A stretch of 64,000 nucleotides of DNA from Kolteria novifilia (GCA_007748055.1 CP036279.1:744001-808000), one strand, 5' to 3'. Positions 33,118 to 43,219 are shown, counted from the first letter of the stretch. Notes: generated by a model from the sequence alone, not told the origin. Program-made: numbers and translations.

Positions 33118-33429
33118 TTGTAGATCTCCTATGTGTTCGACACTCCGATGACGGGCCACGCCCGCCTTGCAACGGTAGCCTCCCCTTCCAAACTCACCTA
33201 TGGGCGGGAACCCATGCCTCGAGCAATCCTATTCGATGCCCGTTCCCATCCTTTCGGCAGCCCGACTATCAATCGTCCGTGACACGATTGACTCGTAGCT
33301 TTGCGCCCCCACGCGAGCGTGAGGTTGCCCTTTCGAGAATGGAGAGGCCGACATGACGGCTAACAAAGCTGGGCTTTGTCTCACCTCCACAACATGCTAC
33401 GTCGCCATTTTGTAGCTGTCAAACAGGGG
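33118..33429. other. intergenic region upstream of flp, no gene seen
   Basis: These 312 bases should contain the flp promoter, read on the minus strand. No clear -10/-35 or sigma-54 pair stands out. I see no coding frame with family resemblance and no RNA gene. Confidence 0.4.
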
Positions 33430-35460
33430 TTACGATTTTTCCCCTTTTGGGCCTTTCGACCGCTCCGACCCCTCCTCCACCTCTCGATCTCGCGGCTCCT
33501 CAAGGGGTTCCGGCAATCGCCAAAGCTCAAACCCGTGGGCCAGCGGAACGACTTCCACCCCAGGTTCCTTTCGCTTAGGCTCAAGCAGCCGCCAGAGCCC
33601 GCGACCAACCTCCGGCGGCGGAGCACCTGGGATTCCCGAGCCGCGCCATTCGACCATCCAGTCACGATGGGGGGGATAGGCAAGGTAATGGGCGGGCTCG
33701 TCGGGCGCTAATTTGCGCCGTAAATGATCTAATCGGGGCCAAAATGGATCGAATTCCGCGACAACCGGCCGCTGTTTCGTCAAAAATGAGACCAAATGCG
33801 CCTTGTCGCCCTCCGCGGTGACGTACGAAACACCCTCGTCTCGCAACTTCGCGGCGACATCCTCAAGCGGGTGCGGGCCCCACACCGTCATCACCACGAG
33901 CGCTTGCCCGAGCGACCAGCCAAAGAACGCCAACCAGACCCCGATCAAGCCCATCCAGCGGCAACGCGGACCGGCCAACGCCGCCCCCAATAACCCCGGA
34001 AGGATCGCCGAAAGGGGCACAAGATAGCGAATACTCGTGAAATCGAACGCCAGCGCGTTGGAAATGTACAAGACCAGCATCCCCGCCATCGCCAGCAACA
34101 AGAAGTCCCCCAACCGAGGACGCTTGGGGTCGAGTCGCAGTAGGGCCCCCAGTGAGCGAGCGTGATTGGCGAGCATGGCGATCGACGCGAGGAGCAGCCC
34201 AAACAGCACGATTCCATTGAGGGCGTAGCGACGCGGCAATTCCCGGCCCACCTCGTCGGGAACGATCCCCACCAAGTCATCCCGACCGTAGCGGACCCAT
34301 TCCCACAGCGGAAATGGGTCGGCTCCCAGAAGCAGCGGCAGCCCGTGCCAAAGAAACGCCAGCGGACGACCGGCGCTCCAGATCGGATGCAAACCGAGGG
34401 GAACCGACTTGTCCATCGCCGTATGCGTCAGCGTCTTTTCGAGAACGTAGACGATGTTCGGGCTCATGCCGATCACGAAACCAAGGAGAAACGGAGCCCC
34501 CAGTCGGCACCACTCCCGCAGGCGAGGTAGGTGTCCGCGCAGCCGAACGAGAGCCGCCGTCACCCCCATCGCGACGAGCGCCAGGACAATCCATTGGGCG
34601 ACGCGCGGCGCCAGACCGAAGAGGACGTGGTGATGAGCGACCGGGCCCCGAATCTCGACCGACCAAAGGAGCGTCGCAAAGAACCACGCGCCGAGGACCA
34701 GTGCCGGCAGCGCGAGCGGAAGCCCCAACGTGACGCGGTCGATCCGTTCGAGCTGGTTTCGAGCCTTCTCCGTTTGGCGTCCCAGTCGGACCGGCCCGAA
34801 GAGCAAGGCATGGACCACCACGGGAGCGACGAAGACCGCGATCGCCGGGTTGATCCAATAGCCGAGCCCGGTCAGGAACCCGAGCGTTGCCAGTTTCCAA
34901 GGGGGACGATCGCCGGGAAAGACGAACCACTCCCAGTAGGCCCACCAGAGGAGCGTGCCCGCCAGCAGAACCTCGATGTAGCCGCCCCGCGCCGCCAGGC
35001 TCCAATAGACAAAAAAGGGCGAGGTCGCCACGAGGGCCAACGCGCCGCAAAGACCCGCGGCACGCCCCAGGCAGCGGGCGAGAAAGAGGTACTCGACGCC
35101 CACCAACAGAGCGAAGAAACAAGCCGGTCCCAGTCGCAACGCGAGAAGCGGATCGTCCGTGACCGCGTGAAAGCCCGCGATAACGTACGCTTCGAGTGCC
35201 CCCATGTAGCGTTGGCCGTAAAAGTAGATGGGGAAACGACGCCCCTCGGCGATATCCTGGGCCATCATGCCGACGATCCCTTCGTCGTTGTCGATCAAGC
35301 GATCGCTGCCGACGATGAAGGGCCATCGCGCGAGGAACCCGAAGAGGACGAGAAGCAGGGCAAAGACGAGGTCGGAACGGCGAAGGGAGACCGATGGCTC
35401 CGGGTTGCTGGGAGATGCCATGGAATCACGGCCATTGGTTGCTGGTTGGGTCATGCTCAT
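33430..35460 (-). CDS. GT39/ArnT-like polytopic membrane glycosyltransferase
   Basis: 676 residues from the ATG at 35460; in-frame ATGs at 35454 and 35421 are alternatives and none has a good ribosome binding site. About eleven to thirteen membrane helices are visible. The first periplasmic loop carries DNDEGIVGMMAQDIAEG, where the Asp-Glu pair matches the catalytic region of the GT-C (PMT/ArnT) fold. The C-terminal 150 residues are soluble (DVAAKLRDEGVSYVTAEGDK, WMVEWRGSGIPG). It is expected to transfer a sugar from a polyprenyl-phosphate donor. Substrate unknown. Confidence 0.75.
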   Translation of the reverse strand: MSMTQPATNGRDSMASPSNPEPSVSLRRSDLVFALLLVLFGFLARWPFIVGSDRLIDNDEGIVGMMAQDIAEGRRFPIYFYGQRYMGALEAYVIAGFHAVTDDPLLALRLGPACFFALLVGVEYLFLARCLGRAAGLCGALALVATSPFFVYWSLAARGGYIEVLLAGTLLWWAYWEWFVFPGDRPPWKLATLGFLTGLGYWINPAIAVFVAPVVVHALLFGPVRLGRQTEKARNQLERIDRVTLGLPLALPALVLGAWFFATLLWSVEIRGPVAHHHVLFGLAPRVAQWIVLALVAMGVTAALVRLRGHLPRLREWCRLGAPFLLGFVIGMSPNIVYVLEKTLTHTAMDKSVPLGLHPIWSAGRPLAFLWHGLPLLLGADPFPLWEWVRYGRDDLVGIVPDEVGRELPRRYALNGIVLFGLLLASIAMLANHARSLGALLRLDPKRPRLGDFLLLAMAGMLVLYISNALAFDFTSIRYLVPLSAILPGLLGAALAGPRCRWMGLIGVWLAFFGWSLGQALVVMTVWGPHPLEDVAAKLRDEGVSYVTAEGDKAHLVSFLTKQRPVVAEFDPFWPRLDHLRRKLAPDEPAHYLAYPPHRDWMVEWRGSGIPGAPPPEVGRGLWRLLEPKRKEPGVEVVPLAHGFELWRLPEPLEEPRDREVEEGSERSKGPKGEKS

Positions 35461-35554
35461 GGCAGGCGAAGTATAGCAGTGGGCTCGATGACTGGCAAAA
35501 AGCGGATTGCCCGCGGGTGGTCGGAAACGCCTTCTCCGGACGGCGGAGCCTAGC

Positions 35555-37096
35555 ATGAGGACGCGGTATTTTGCCAGCGAGGTGCTTGTGTTCCTCGGGT
35601 TCTGGCTCTTTCTCCTGGTCGCGGGACGCGAGAAGCTCCTGAGCGATCCAGGGTCGCTTTGGCATCCTGTCGTTGGCGGGTTGATGCTCGATTCGGGCCA
35701 CCTGGTGACGGCCGATCCCTTCAGCTTTACCCAAGGGGGCGAGCGCTGGATCGCGATGCAGTGGCTTGCTGAATGCTTCCTGGGGCTCCTCGATCGCTTG
35801 GGAGGTCTCGATAGCATCCTCACCGCGACGGCGGCGCTGCTCGCTCTGCTGAATGCCTGGATCTACCACCGGCTGCGACGAGCGGGAGCCTCCTGGCTCT
35901 TAGCGATCGGCTTCACGATCCTGGTCTTCTCGACCAGTGCCCATCACTTTCATGCCCGCCCGCACGTCTTTTCGCTTCTCTTCTTGGGGGCGACGATGGC
36001 GCTGCTGCTCGATGTCGACGCCGGCAGGGCGTCGCCACGTCGCTGCTGGCTGCTCCTTCCGCTCTTCGTTCTTTGGACCAACCTTCACCCCGCGGTGCTC
36101 GGCGGCATCGGCACCCTTGGGCTTGCCGCGATCGGCTGGAGTCTTGTCTATCTCTTTCGGCGTCCGATCGCCACACCCGTCGAAAGCGGCGCGGGGATCG
36201 TCGAATTGGCGCTGCTGTGCGGCGCGGCCCTGCTGACTCCTCTGGTCAACCCGTTCGGCGTCGAGTTGCCCCGGGTCTGGTTCTCCCTGCAAGGCTCGGA
36301 TGTTCTCTCGGAGCTCATTGTCGAGCACGCCCCGATCTACCGATCGCCACTGAACGCTCTTCTCTTTTTGGTTCTGGCGGGCGTCTACTTCTACTTTCTG
36401 CTCGGAGTCGAGCGATGCCGGTTGCGGGTGACGTGGCTGATTCCTCTGGTCTGGATCTTGCTCGCGATCGGCAGCCAGCGTCACGGAGCGCTCTTCGCCG
36501 TGACGGTCGGGTTCGCGATCGCGGAGATCCTGCCCTCGCACCGTCTGGTGGTCGGAGCCGATCCGGAGAGCATGTTCGCCCTCGATCCGGTCGAGCAGCG
36601 AACGCGACTGGCGGCTTGGCGGCTTGCGATCGTCCCGCTGTTGGTGGTCGGAACTTGTCTGGCGTGGCAGGGGCTTGGCGTTCGGGCTCCAATCGTCGGC
36701 CGCGGCTGGGCGCGCCCGGATGGCTCGAAAGCTCCCATGGAGCTGTTGCCGAAGCTACGGGAAATTGTTGCCGAGCACGGCGAGGGGATGCCGATCTACA
36801 ACGATCTCGGCTTGGGCGGGTTCGTGATTCGCTATCTGCCGGGGGCTCGTGTCTTCATCGACGATCGCTGCGAATTCTATGGCGACGAAGGGCTCCAGCA
36901 TTACGTCGCGGGGCGAAAGGAGATGGCTCAATTCAAGGACTGGGCCGATCGCTACGGATTTGTGCACGCCTTGGTGGAGCCGGCTTCGAAACTCGATCGG
37001 CTGCTTACCGACTCGCCCGATTGGAAACTCCTCCAGCGGGCCCCCGCCGCGGCGCTCTATCGTCGCGTCGACTCCGAAGGGGCGTCGAAAGAGTAG
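35555..37096 (+). CDS. polytopic membrane protein with soluble C-terminal domain
   Basis: 513 residues from the ATG at 35555, with CGGAG upstream. About ten membrane helices fill residues 1-370 (LVFLGFWLFLLVAG, LLPLFVLWTNLHPAVLGGIG). A soluble tail follows, with YNDLGLGGFVIRYLPGARVFIDDRCEFYG. The overall build (GT-C-like helices, then a small alpha/beta tail) resembles the divergently placed neighbour; the loop LVTADPFSFTQGGERWIAMQW could be the GT-C-type periplasmic loop. I do not recognise a named family. Conserved in planctomycetes as hypothetical proteins to my knowledge. Confidence 0.65.
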   Translation: MRTRYFASEVLVFLGFWLFLLVAGREKLLSDPGSLWHPVVGGLMLDSGHLVTADPFSFTQGGERWIAMQWLAECFLGLLDRLGGLDSILTATAALLALLNAWIYHRLRRAGASWLLAIGFTILVFSTSAHHFHARPHVFSLLFLGATMALLLDVDAGRASPRRCWLLLPLFVLWTNLHPAVLGGIGTLGLAAIGWSLVYLFRRPIATPVESGAGIVELALLCGAALLTPLVNPFGVELPRVWFSLQGSDVLSELIVEHAPIYRSPLNALLFLVLAGVYFYFLLGVERCRLRVTWLIPLVWILLAIGSQRHGALFAVTVGFAIAEILPSHRLVVGADPESMFALDPVEQRTRLAAWRLAIVPLLVVGTCLAWQGLGVRAPIVGRGWARPDGSKAPMELLPKLREIVAEHGEGMPIYNDLGLGGFVIRYLPGARVFIDDRCEFYGDEGLQHYVAGRKEMAQFKDWADRYGFVHALVEPASKLDRLLTDSPDWKLLQRAPAAALYRRVDSEGASKE

Positions 37097-37488
37097 GTCG
37101 CGTCGATCGTCGGGCGCCGTGACTTTCGACGACTTCTTCTTGGGTGAGTGGGGGCACTTGGGTCACTCTTCCGTCCCCCTTTTCCAAAGGGGGAGCGAAT
37201 AGCCGGTCCTTGGACGAGGGGGTAAGAGAGTTCGTTCTTCGGGTAGCCCCGGTTGCTTCGCTACCGAGGCCGACGCCGTCGGCTAGAGGTCTCGTGGGAA
37301 CGTTGGTCACCGAGCGAAGACCGCCACGAACGACCATCGTTGCCCAAGATCTTTAATTTACCCGCGATCGAACCTCGGACCGAGACCTCCTGTGGTTTCG
37401 CCGCACCGGTAGCAACGCAGCCGGTGCTGCCCTTGAGATGACAAGGGAAGAGACCCCCTCCTTCTCCCCCTTGGACAAGCGTGAGCGA
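37097..37488. repeat. gap with degenerate CCCCCTTG-type elements
   Basis: No gene is seen in these 392 bases. Copies of the dispersed hairpin element occur near 37170-37198 (tccccctttt-ccaaaggggga), 37204-37228 (one arm) and 37455-37488 (ctcccccttggacaagcgtga, degenerate second arm). They match the elements at 3560 and 27536. Confidence 0.55.
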
Positions 37489-38064
37489 TCAATCGCGGAG
37501 AGCGAGGGGCTTGCCGAGTGCCTCGCTCAGAATAAAGGCTTGGCGGAGTTGGTCCTGGCTTGCGATCGGTAGCCCCGGAGGGACGTTGGCGGCATAAGGT
37601 TGCCGCTTCCGATCGGGCGACTCCTCGATGATGACCGTTTCGATCTCCTCGACGATCACTTCGGGAGTCTGCTTCGACGGGAGATTCGAGCGGAGCTCAC
37701 GCCCCTTTCGCGAGTCGGTGCCGCTAGAGGACCGATCGCCAGGACGCTGCTTTGTGGACTCGGCCATCACGACGCGTTTGCCCGATCGTTCTCGGGTCGC
37801 GGCAGACCGAGTGGTCGGACCCTGTTGACGACCGGTCGGGCCACCGCGCCCTTGGGCACGGCGATCGTCCTTGCGTTTGACGCCAAGGTCTTCGAGGAAG
37901 CGATCGAGTTCCTGTTGCCGTTCGCGACGCCTACCGCCCGGTTCCTGAGCGCCACGGGCGCCGCGCGGCGCTTGTCCCTCTTTCTCCATTCCTCGGACGA
38001 CGAACCGCGCCAGCCAGATCATGACGACGATCGCCGGGATGATCAGGTCCATCCAGTTGTTCAC
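37489..38064 (-). CDS. small membrane-anchored protein with conserved C-terminal motif
   Basis: 191 residues from a GTG with a full AAAGGAG seven bases upstream. One N-terminal membrane helix (LIIPAIVVMIWLARFVVRG) is followed by a long disordered, Arg/Gly/Ser-rich linker (40-150) and an end of RQAFILSEALGKPLALRD. This tail recurs in small planctomycete proteins as I recall, probably as a docking motif; no function is known. It is convergent with the membrane protein gene to its left; 33-bp repeats lie upstream. Confidence 0.65.
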   Translation of the reverse strand: MNNWMDLIIPAIVVMIWLARFVVRGMEKEGQAPRGARGAQEPGGRRRERQQELDRFLEDLGVKRKDDRRAQGRGGPTGRQQGPTTRSAATRERSGKRVVMAESTKQRPGDRSSSGTDSRKGRELRSNLPSKQTPEVIVEEIETVIIEESPDRKRQPYAANVPPGLPIASQDQLRQAFILSEALGKPLALRD

Positions 38065-38124
38065 GTCGATCTCCTTTCACTTCTGGGGCCAGGCCCGTTG
38101 GTGGTCCATCTAGGCCTAGATGTC

Positions 38125-38402
38125 AGCCTCTTGTTCCCCTCTCCCTGTGGGAGAGTGAGCCTCTTGTTCCCCTTTCCCTGTGGGAGAGTGAGCCTCTTGT
38201 TCCCCTTTCCCTGTGGGAGAGTGAGCCTCTTGTTCCCCTCTCCCTGTGGGAGAGTGAGCCTCTTGTTCCCCTCTCCCTGTGGGAGAGTGAGCCTCTTGTT
38301 CCCCTCTCCCTGTGGGAGAGTGAGCCTCTTGTTCCCCTCTCCCTGTGGGAGAGTGAGCCTCTTGTTCCCCTCTCCCTGTGGGAGAGGGGTTAGGGGTGAG
38401 GG
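38125..38402. repeat. tandem array of eight 33-bp units
   Basis: Eight units of gcctcttgttcccctctcc plus ctgtgggagagtga run head-to-tail with only single-base changes (two units have ttt for tct). The last runs into agaggggttaggggtgaggggg, the complete form of a common bacterial intergenic palindrome (cccctctccc...gggagagggg). All three frames are open on the minus strand by accident of sequence. The unit has no distinct spacers, so it is not CRISPR. The rest of 38403-38739 shows no gene. Confidence 0.92.
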
Positions 38403-38739
38403 GGTTCGAATTCGCAAGTCATCCCTAACAGCCCGTTGATCAATTCGATGCCGGCTACGATCGGCCGGCGCACCAGTGCTCTGTTCCAACTCGAAGTTGG
38501 TGTTTGGGCAACCCTAGCCCATTGGCACTGGCGGACAAGCAGCCAGTGGTACCCAAGAACTTAGATGGACCAGTGCATTAGGCTCCGTCTCAACACTCGG
38601 CTCTGGCTTCGACTCGCTGCATCGGCACGGGACTTTGTCGGGCTGCATCGACGAATCCAGCGGTTTCGCCTGCTTCGCCCTCCTCGACCCGCACCGATTG
38701 GCTGAGTCTCGGGTCGACGACCTACTCTTGAGACGAAGC

Positions 38740-39804
38740 CTAGGACGACGACGTGTTGTCGGACTGGGTGTTGCGGTTCTGGTAGCCGCCGCTGTTTCCG
38801 GTGCCCGCGAAGGACGCACGCATCTCGGTGTCGGCTTGGATGTTTCGCAACCGGTAGTAGTCCATGATGCCGAGTCCGCCGCTTTCGATCGCGTCGGCGA
38901 TCGCCTTGGGAACTTGCGATTCGGCCTCGACGAGTGTGGAACGGTACTCCTCGACGAGAGCCTGCATCTCTTGCTGTCGGGCGATGGCTTTCGCCCGCTC
39001 GCCTTCCGCTTCCGCCCGGGCCCGACGAAGGTCGGCGGAGGCTTGGTCGCCTTGGAGCTTGGCGCCGACGTTGTCGCCGACGTCGACATCGGCGATGTCG
39101 ATCGAGAGGATGGCGAACGCCGTGCCCGAATCGAGACCCCGTTCGAGAACACGCTTACTAATCCGTTCGGGCGCCTCGAGCACGTCCTTGTAGGTGTCGG
39201 CCATACCGATGGTGTTGACGATACCCTCGCCGACGCGAGCGATGACGGTGTCTTCCTTGGCACCACCGATGAGGCGCTCGAGGTTGGTCCGCACCGTGAC
39301 ACGAGCGCGGGCTCGCAACTGGATGCCGTCCTTGGCGACGCCATCAGCGGTAAAGCGTCCGCGTGTCCGGTCGGGACAGTCGATCACTTTCGGCAAGACG
39401 CTGGTTTGGACCGCCTCGAGGACGTTTCGCCCAGCCAGATCGATCGCGGTCGCTTGCTTGAACGTCAGGGGGATGTCGGCGCGGTCGGCGGCGATCAGGG
39501 CGCGGATGACATTGGGGACGTTGCCGCCGGCGAGGTAGTGGGACTCGAGCTCGCGGGTGGGGATTTTCAGGCCGGCTTGAGTCGCCATGATCTTGCTGAG
39601 CGTGATCATCTTGTAGTGGTGCGGCTTGTTCCCGACCCGGCGCAGGAACATCCCCATTATATCGGCGATACTGACGCCGGCGTGCGTGAGGAAGGCTTGC
39701 AGCCAGAGGCGAAAGAAGCTCGAAAGAAACCAGAGTCCGAACAGGACGAACAGGGCGACGATACACGCCGCCACGATCGCCAAGATAGTCAACGGATTGT
39801 CCAT
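38740..39804 (-). CDS. floA: flotillin-like protein FloA (YqfA/UPF0365)
   Basis: 354 residues. An N-terminal hairpin membrane segment ([21 protein letters not shown]) is followed by [25 protein letters not shown], the FloA signature, the SPFH-like domain ([22 protein letters not shown]), and an Ala/Glu-rich coiled coil ([25 protein letters not shown]). The Ser-rich tail is family-typical. FloA organises membrane microdomains and works with NfeD proteins. It lies 22 bases after nfeD on the same strand, so they form one unit. Confidence 0.95.
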   Translation of the reverse strand: MDNPLTILAIVAACIVALFVLFGLWFLSSFFRLWLQAFLTHAGVSIADIMGMFLRRVGNKPHHYKMITLSKIMATQAGLKIPTRELESHYLAGGNVPNVIRALIAADRADIPLTFKQATAIDLAGRNVLEAVQTSVLPKVIDCPDRTRGRFTADGVAKDGIQLRARARVTVRTNLERLIGGAKEDTVIARVGEGIVNTIGMADTYKDVLEAPERISKRVLERGLDSGTAFAILSIDIADVDVGDNVGAKLQGDQASADLRRARAEAEGERAKAIARQQEMQALVEEYRSTLVEAESQVPKAIADAIESGGLGIMDYYRLRNIQADTEMRASFAGTGNSGGYQNRNTQSDNTSSS

Positions 39805-39826
39805 GCGCTGTGTCTCCGCGGTGGTC

Positions 39827-40357
39827 CTAATCCAAGTCGGGCGTGAAATCTTTCAGCTCGGTGGCGGTCAGCTTGCGCACCTTGACGCGATTTCCCTCGA
39901 CCGCGATCACCCGAACGTATTCTCCCTGCTCAATCATAACGCCTTCGGTCACGGTATCGATTCGTTGACCGAGAAGTTCCGTCATTCCCGACGGACGTAG
40001 CGGTGTCAGTGTACGACCGATCGCTCCCTCGAGCGAGTCGTAGCGCTCGTCGATCCCCTCGTCGGAATCCTCCTCCGCATCGTCGCTTGGGGACTCGAGG
40101 AACATTCTCTTCCCGATCGGGGTATTGCGCCAGATGCGAATCAGGAGGCGAGGCAGGATCAGGATCAGTCCGAAGATGGTGACAACGAACAGAAAGCCCG
40201 TGCCCACCCCGACTTGGAAGGCGAAATAAAGGCTTCCCAAAATGCAGACGCTCGAGGCGATGAAGAGAAGCCCGGCACTGGGGATGAAAAGTTCGATGAA
40301 GACGATGAGCACTCCGACGACGAGGAGGATGAAGGCCAATCCAAACGAACTCGTCAT
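39827..40357 (-). CDS. NfeD-family membrane protein (short form)
   Basis: 176 residues. Three to four membrane helices fill 1-85 ([42 protein letters not shown]), then an acidic spacer and a C-terminal OB-fold ([46 protein letters not shown]). This is the NfeD1b-like type that pairs with flotillins. It is 22 bases upstream of floA and 150 bases downstream of the long NfeD gene. Confidence 0.93.
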   Translation of the reverse strand: MTSSFGLAFILLVVGVLIVFIELFIPSAGLLFIASSVCILGSLYFAFQVGVGTGFLFVVTIFGLILILPRLLIRIWRNTPIGKRMFLESPSDDAEEDSDEGIDERYDSLEGAIGRTLTPLRPSGMTELLGQRIDTVTEGVMIEQGEYVRVIAVEGNRVKVRKLTATELKDFTPDLD

Positions 40358-40507
40358 GGTGGTGTCACTTTGGGGATGAAGGTGATGCCGCCGATCGCCA
40401 TCCGATCAGACGCTGTCGACGCTTCGCGAATCATATCAACCCCGGAAGAGGGTTGCCATCCGTGTTTCGGGCCGACGCTCCCGTTCCGGTGAGGCCCCTT
40501 GGGAGTA

Positions 40508-42682
40508 CTAGGCTCCGTTGGAGGGACGGACGACGATCCGGTTTTGGTACACCTCGACGACTTTCACCGGAGTGCCCGCGTCGACGAACTCCCCTTGGGC
40601 GACGACGTCGAAGTACTCGTTGTCGAGCTCCATCCTTCCCGCGGGGCGAAGTGTGCTCATCGCGACGCCCGTCTGGTTGAGCAAATGGTCGTACTGGGAG
40701 GCGGCGCCGGATTCCTCCTCGCCGTAGTACGATGCCTCGGCGTCGTTCTCCTCGACCTGCTCGGGGGGCGCGAGGACCATGTGCCTCAGATAGGGGAACG
40801 CTGGCAGGTAGCGAGCCGAAGCGACGGCCGCTCCAGCGAACAGAAAGATCACGCCGAGGATGATCGAGAGGTTCGTCAACATCTCCCAGCTTTCCTCATC
40901 GTTGCTCGGAGCGATGAATGACTGGCTCGCCAGTAGCAGCGACCCGAATAGCAGCAGGATCCCCGCGAAACCCGTGATGCCGAATCCGGGGATGACAAAG
41001 AGTTCGACCGCGATCAGGATCAACCCAAGCAGGAACATCGTCACTTCCAGCGATCCGGCTTGGTTGCTCAAGAACCGCGACCAGAAAAAGAGGACGAAGC
41101 AGATCGTCGCCACCAACCCCCCGATGCCGAACCCGGGCATCTGGAATTCGATGTAGAGGCACGTCAACCCGATAAAGAGCAGCAGGACGGTGCCGCCGAC
41201 ACTCGTCAGTCCGTCGACGAGGGCATCGACCCAGCCTGGTTGCAGGGTCGGGATCGTGCCGCTGATGTCGAAGAGTGATTTGAGTTCGTCCCGCGTCGAG
41301 GCCTCTCCCGCGGCGACATCGACCGAAAGCGCGGTCTTGCCGTTCATCGTGAGGGAGATGCCCGCCTCCTTGAGGGGGCCGCGTCGCGCCTTGTCCCACT
41401 CGTTGGCAACGACGGGATTCTCAAGCTCGCCGGCTGTCTTGTAGCTGATGAGGTTGGGGTTCGCCTTGTTGCGGACCTCGAAGACACTGACGTTGGGGTC
41501 GACGAATCCACGGACGAAGGCTTCGGGATACTTGCCTCCCTTGGACATGTCAACGGCGGAGTCGGCGAGCGCTTGATACTCCTCCTTGCTCGCTTTGGAG
41601 ATTTCGAACCCACCGATCTCGGCGTCGGGAGCGATGATCAACTCGTCACAGCCGAAGATCGTGTAGGTCGCGACCCCGATCGCCTGCTTGGGAACCCAGG
41701 CAACGGTCCGTCCGGGCCACGACTTCAGGGCGTGGGCAATGCCGTCGGCGGCCGCCACCTCGCCGCTGGTGCTATCGATTTGGACGAAGAGGAGGTCCGA
41801 TCCCTCGGAGCTGGCCTGTTTGAGTCGTCGCAGGAGGTATTGGTGAAGACGTCCGGTGAACGCCCCTTCGAGCTTGACCAAGATCGGCCGGACCGCTTCG
41901 ACGTAGAGAATATCCTCGGCCGCGGTGCTCTCCGGCAGGCCGTACATCGTGGCGACTTCCTTGCGCGACCCGGCGGTGCCCCGCGCCAGTCCGTAGGAGC
42001 GGGCCTGGTCCGCGTCGAGCAGGAGTCGTTGGCCCGCCTCCTTGATGACGGTCGAATCGAGGACTTGGACACCCTTTTTGAATTCGTCGAGCTTGTCGGA
42101 GGGCATGAATCGCTTGCCCTGCGGCGTCTTGACCTCGACTAGGCGGATGTCCTTGTTGACCATCCCGAGTGGGATCCAGGTTCCGTGGCCCTTCAGCCGG
42201 CCGAAGTCGGCGTAGGCCTTCTCCTCGATCGGCCGGGCATCGACGGGGAGATCGCCGAAGACATCGCCGAGCTTGGCGTCGGGCGCCATGACGATCTCGT
42301 CGCAGGCGAGCGCGACCAGGGCTCCGTGGCCGGTGACGGGCTTGCTGACAAAAGCGACGGTGCGCCGGACCTTGCCCCCGAGTTCGGAGATGGCGTTGGC
42401 CAAGTCGAGCGAGGCGCCGAAGTCGCTCTTGCCCGCCTGGATATCGAAGACGATGATCTCCGCCCCCTCGCGGACGGCGGTGCGGGTGGCGTTGATGACG
42501 CGGTTCTTCAATCCGGAGTCGATCGACCCGCGAATGGTGATCATTCGGCCTTTGGGGCCCTTATTGGCGTCGGCGGGTGGATTGGCATTGGGCGCTTCTT
42601 GGCCTAGGGAAATGCCGGCAAACAGGACAAGCGACAGCAAGCCGCTACCGGCCACCAAGGTCCTAACGACGTCGCGAGGCAT
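40508..42682 (-). CDS. long NfeD protein with two ClpP-like domains lacking the Ser nucleophile
   Basis: 724 residues from the ATG at 42682, with GGAGG six bases upstream. A signal segment is followed by ClpP-like domain 1 (46-240), ClpP-like domain 2 (295-480), a membrane bundle (496-620) and an OB-fold (about 655-724). In protease NfeD proteins the Ser sits in an AASAG-type turn. Here the equivalent turns read KPVTGHGALVALACDE (about 114-129) and KQAIGVATYTIFGCDE (332-347); neither has Ser at that place. The MAPD/IAPD segments after each turn are kept. It heads the nfeD-floA block and is probably a pseudo-protease scaffold. Confidence 0.9.
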   Translation of the reverse strand: MPRDVVRTLVAGSGLLSLVLFAGISLGQEAPNANPPADANKGPKGRMITIRGSIDSGLKNRVINATRTAVREGAEIIVFDIQAGKSDFGASLDLANAISELGGKVRRTVAFVSKPVTGHGALVALACDEIVMAPDAKLGDVFGDLPVDARPIEEKAYADFGRLKGHGTWIPLGMVNKDIRLVEVKTPQGKRFMPSDKLDEFKKGVQVLDSTVIKEAGQRLLLDADQARSYGLARGTAGSRKEVATMYGLPESTAAEDILYVEAVRPILVKLEGAFTGRLHQYLLRRLKQASSEGSDLLFVQIDSTSGEVAAADGIAHALKSWPGRTVAWVPKQAIGVATYTIFGCDELIIAPDAEIGGFEISKASKEEYQALADSAVDMSKGGKYPEAFVRGFVDPNVSVFEVRNKANPNLISYKTAGELENPVVANEWDKARRGPLKEAGISLTMNGKTALSVDVAAGEASTRDELKSLFDISGTIPTLQPGWVDALVDGLTSVGGTVLLLFIGLTCLYIEFQMPGFGIGGLVATICFVLFFWSRFLSNQAGSLEVTMFLLGLILIAVELFVIPGFGITGFAGILLLFGSLLLASQSFIAPSNDEESWEMLTNLSIILGVIFLFAGAAVASARYLPAFPYLRHMVLAPPEQVEENDAEASYYGEEESGAASQYDHLLNQTGVAMSTLRPAGRMELDNEYFDVVAQGEFVDAGTPVKVVEVYQNRIVVRPSNGA

Positions 42683-42970
42683 AGCCGTCCTCCGTGGATG
42701 GTGCTTCATCCGTCGGACACCGGGAAAACCTTCAGGCAACGATCCCTCGGACGCCTTCGGCTGGGCGATCCGACGTCGCCGGTGTCTCCCCATTATACTA
42801 CCCCTCCGCGAAAGTGGTCAAAGCAGCCAGTCACTACTCCTGTCGGCGAAGGTCCTCGGCGACAGGATTGGGTCACGGGCCGGTGGACGAACCTTGGACG
42901 ACGGGTCCGGCCTCCGTACCCTAACCGATTGTCCAGGATCCCGCCGAATCGCCAAGGGGCGGCTCGCGAG

Positions 42971-43150
42971 ATTCCGCGGCCCACTGACGCGGATGGAAGG
43001 ATTCCGCGGCCCACTGACGCGGATCGAAGAAATCCGCGGCCCACTGACGCGGATCAAAGGATTCCGCGGCCCACTGACGCGGATCGAAGAAATCCGCGGC
43101 CCACTGACGCGGATCCTGAGAGTCCGCGGCTCTTTGAGAGCGGATCGCGG
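42971..43150. repeat. tandem 30-bp hairpin units upstream of gltX
   Basis: Five regular 30-bp units begin at 42971, 43001, 43031, 43061 and 43091, each with core tccgcggcccactgacgcgg flanked by short alternating linkers (ggaagg/cgaaga). Most units form atccgcg...cgcggat, a 7-bp inverted repeat around gcccactga. A degenerate sixth unit (43121-43150) precedes a further relic. The array ends about 70 bases before the gltX start codon, in the 537-base divergent gap; no gene is seen in that gap. Confidence 0.9.
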
Positions 43151-43219
43151 GAATCCGTGGCACCCCAAAAGGTTAGACGAGCGCCCCGCGGCGCCGGTTC
43201 ACGATCAACGAGGATCGCG

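Noticed and set aside
38125-38402. CRISPR array
   Set aside because: Units are contiguous and near-identical with no variable spacers, and no cas gene is present.
38061-38489. 142-codon frame of identical LPQGEGNKRLT units
   Set aside because: It is only the 33-bp intergenic array translated; 33 is divisible by 3, so any frame stays open.
42971-43150. CRISPR array upstream of gltX
   Set aside because: Linkers are 4-6 bases and alternate between two types; no spacer-sized unique sequence.
42698-43219. N-terminal extension of gltX
   Set aside because: The extra residues translate the 30-bp repeats, and GluRS proteins begin at the chosen ATG.
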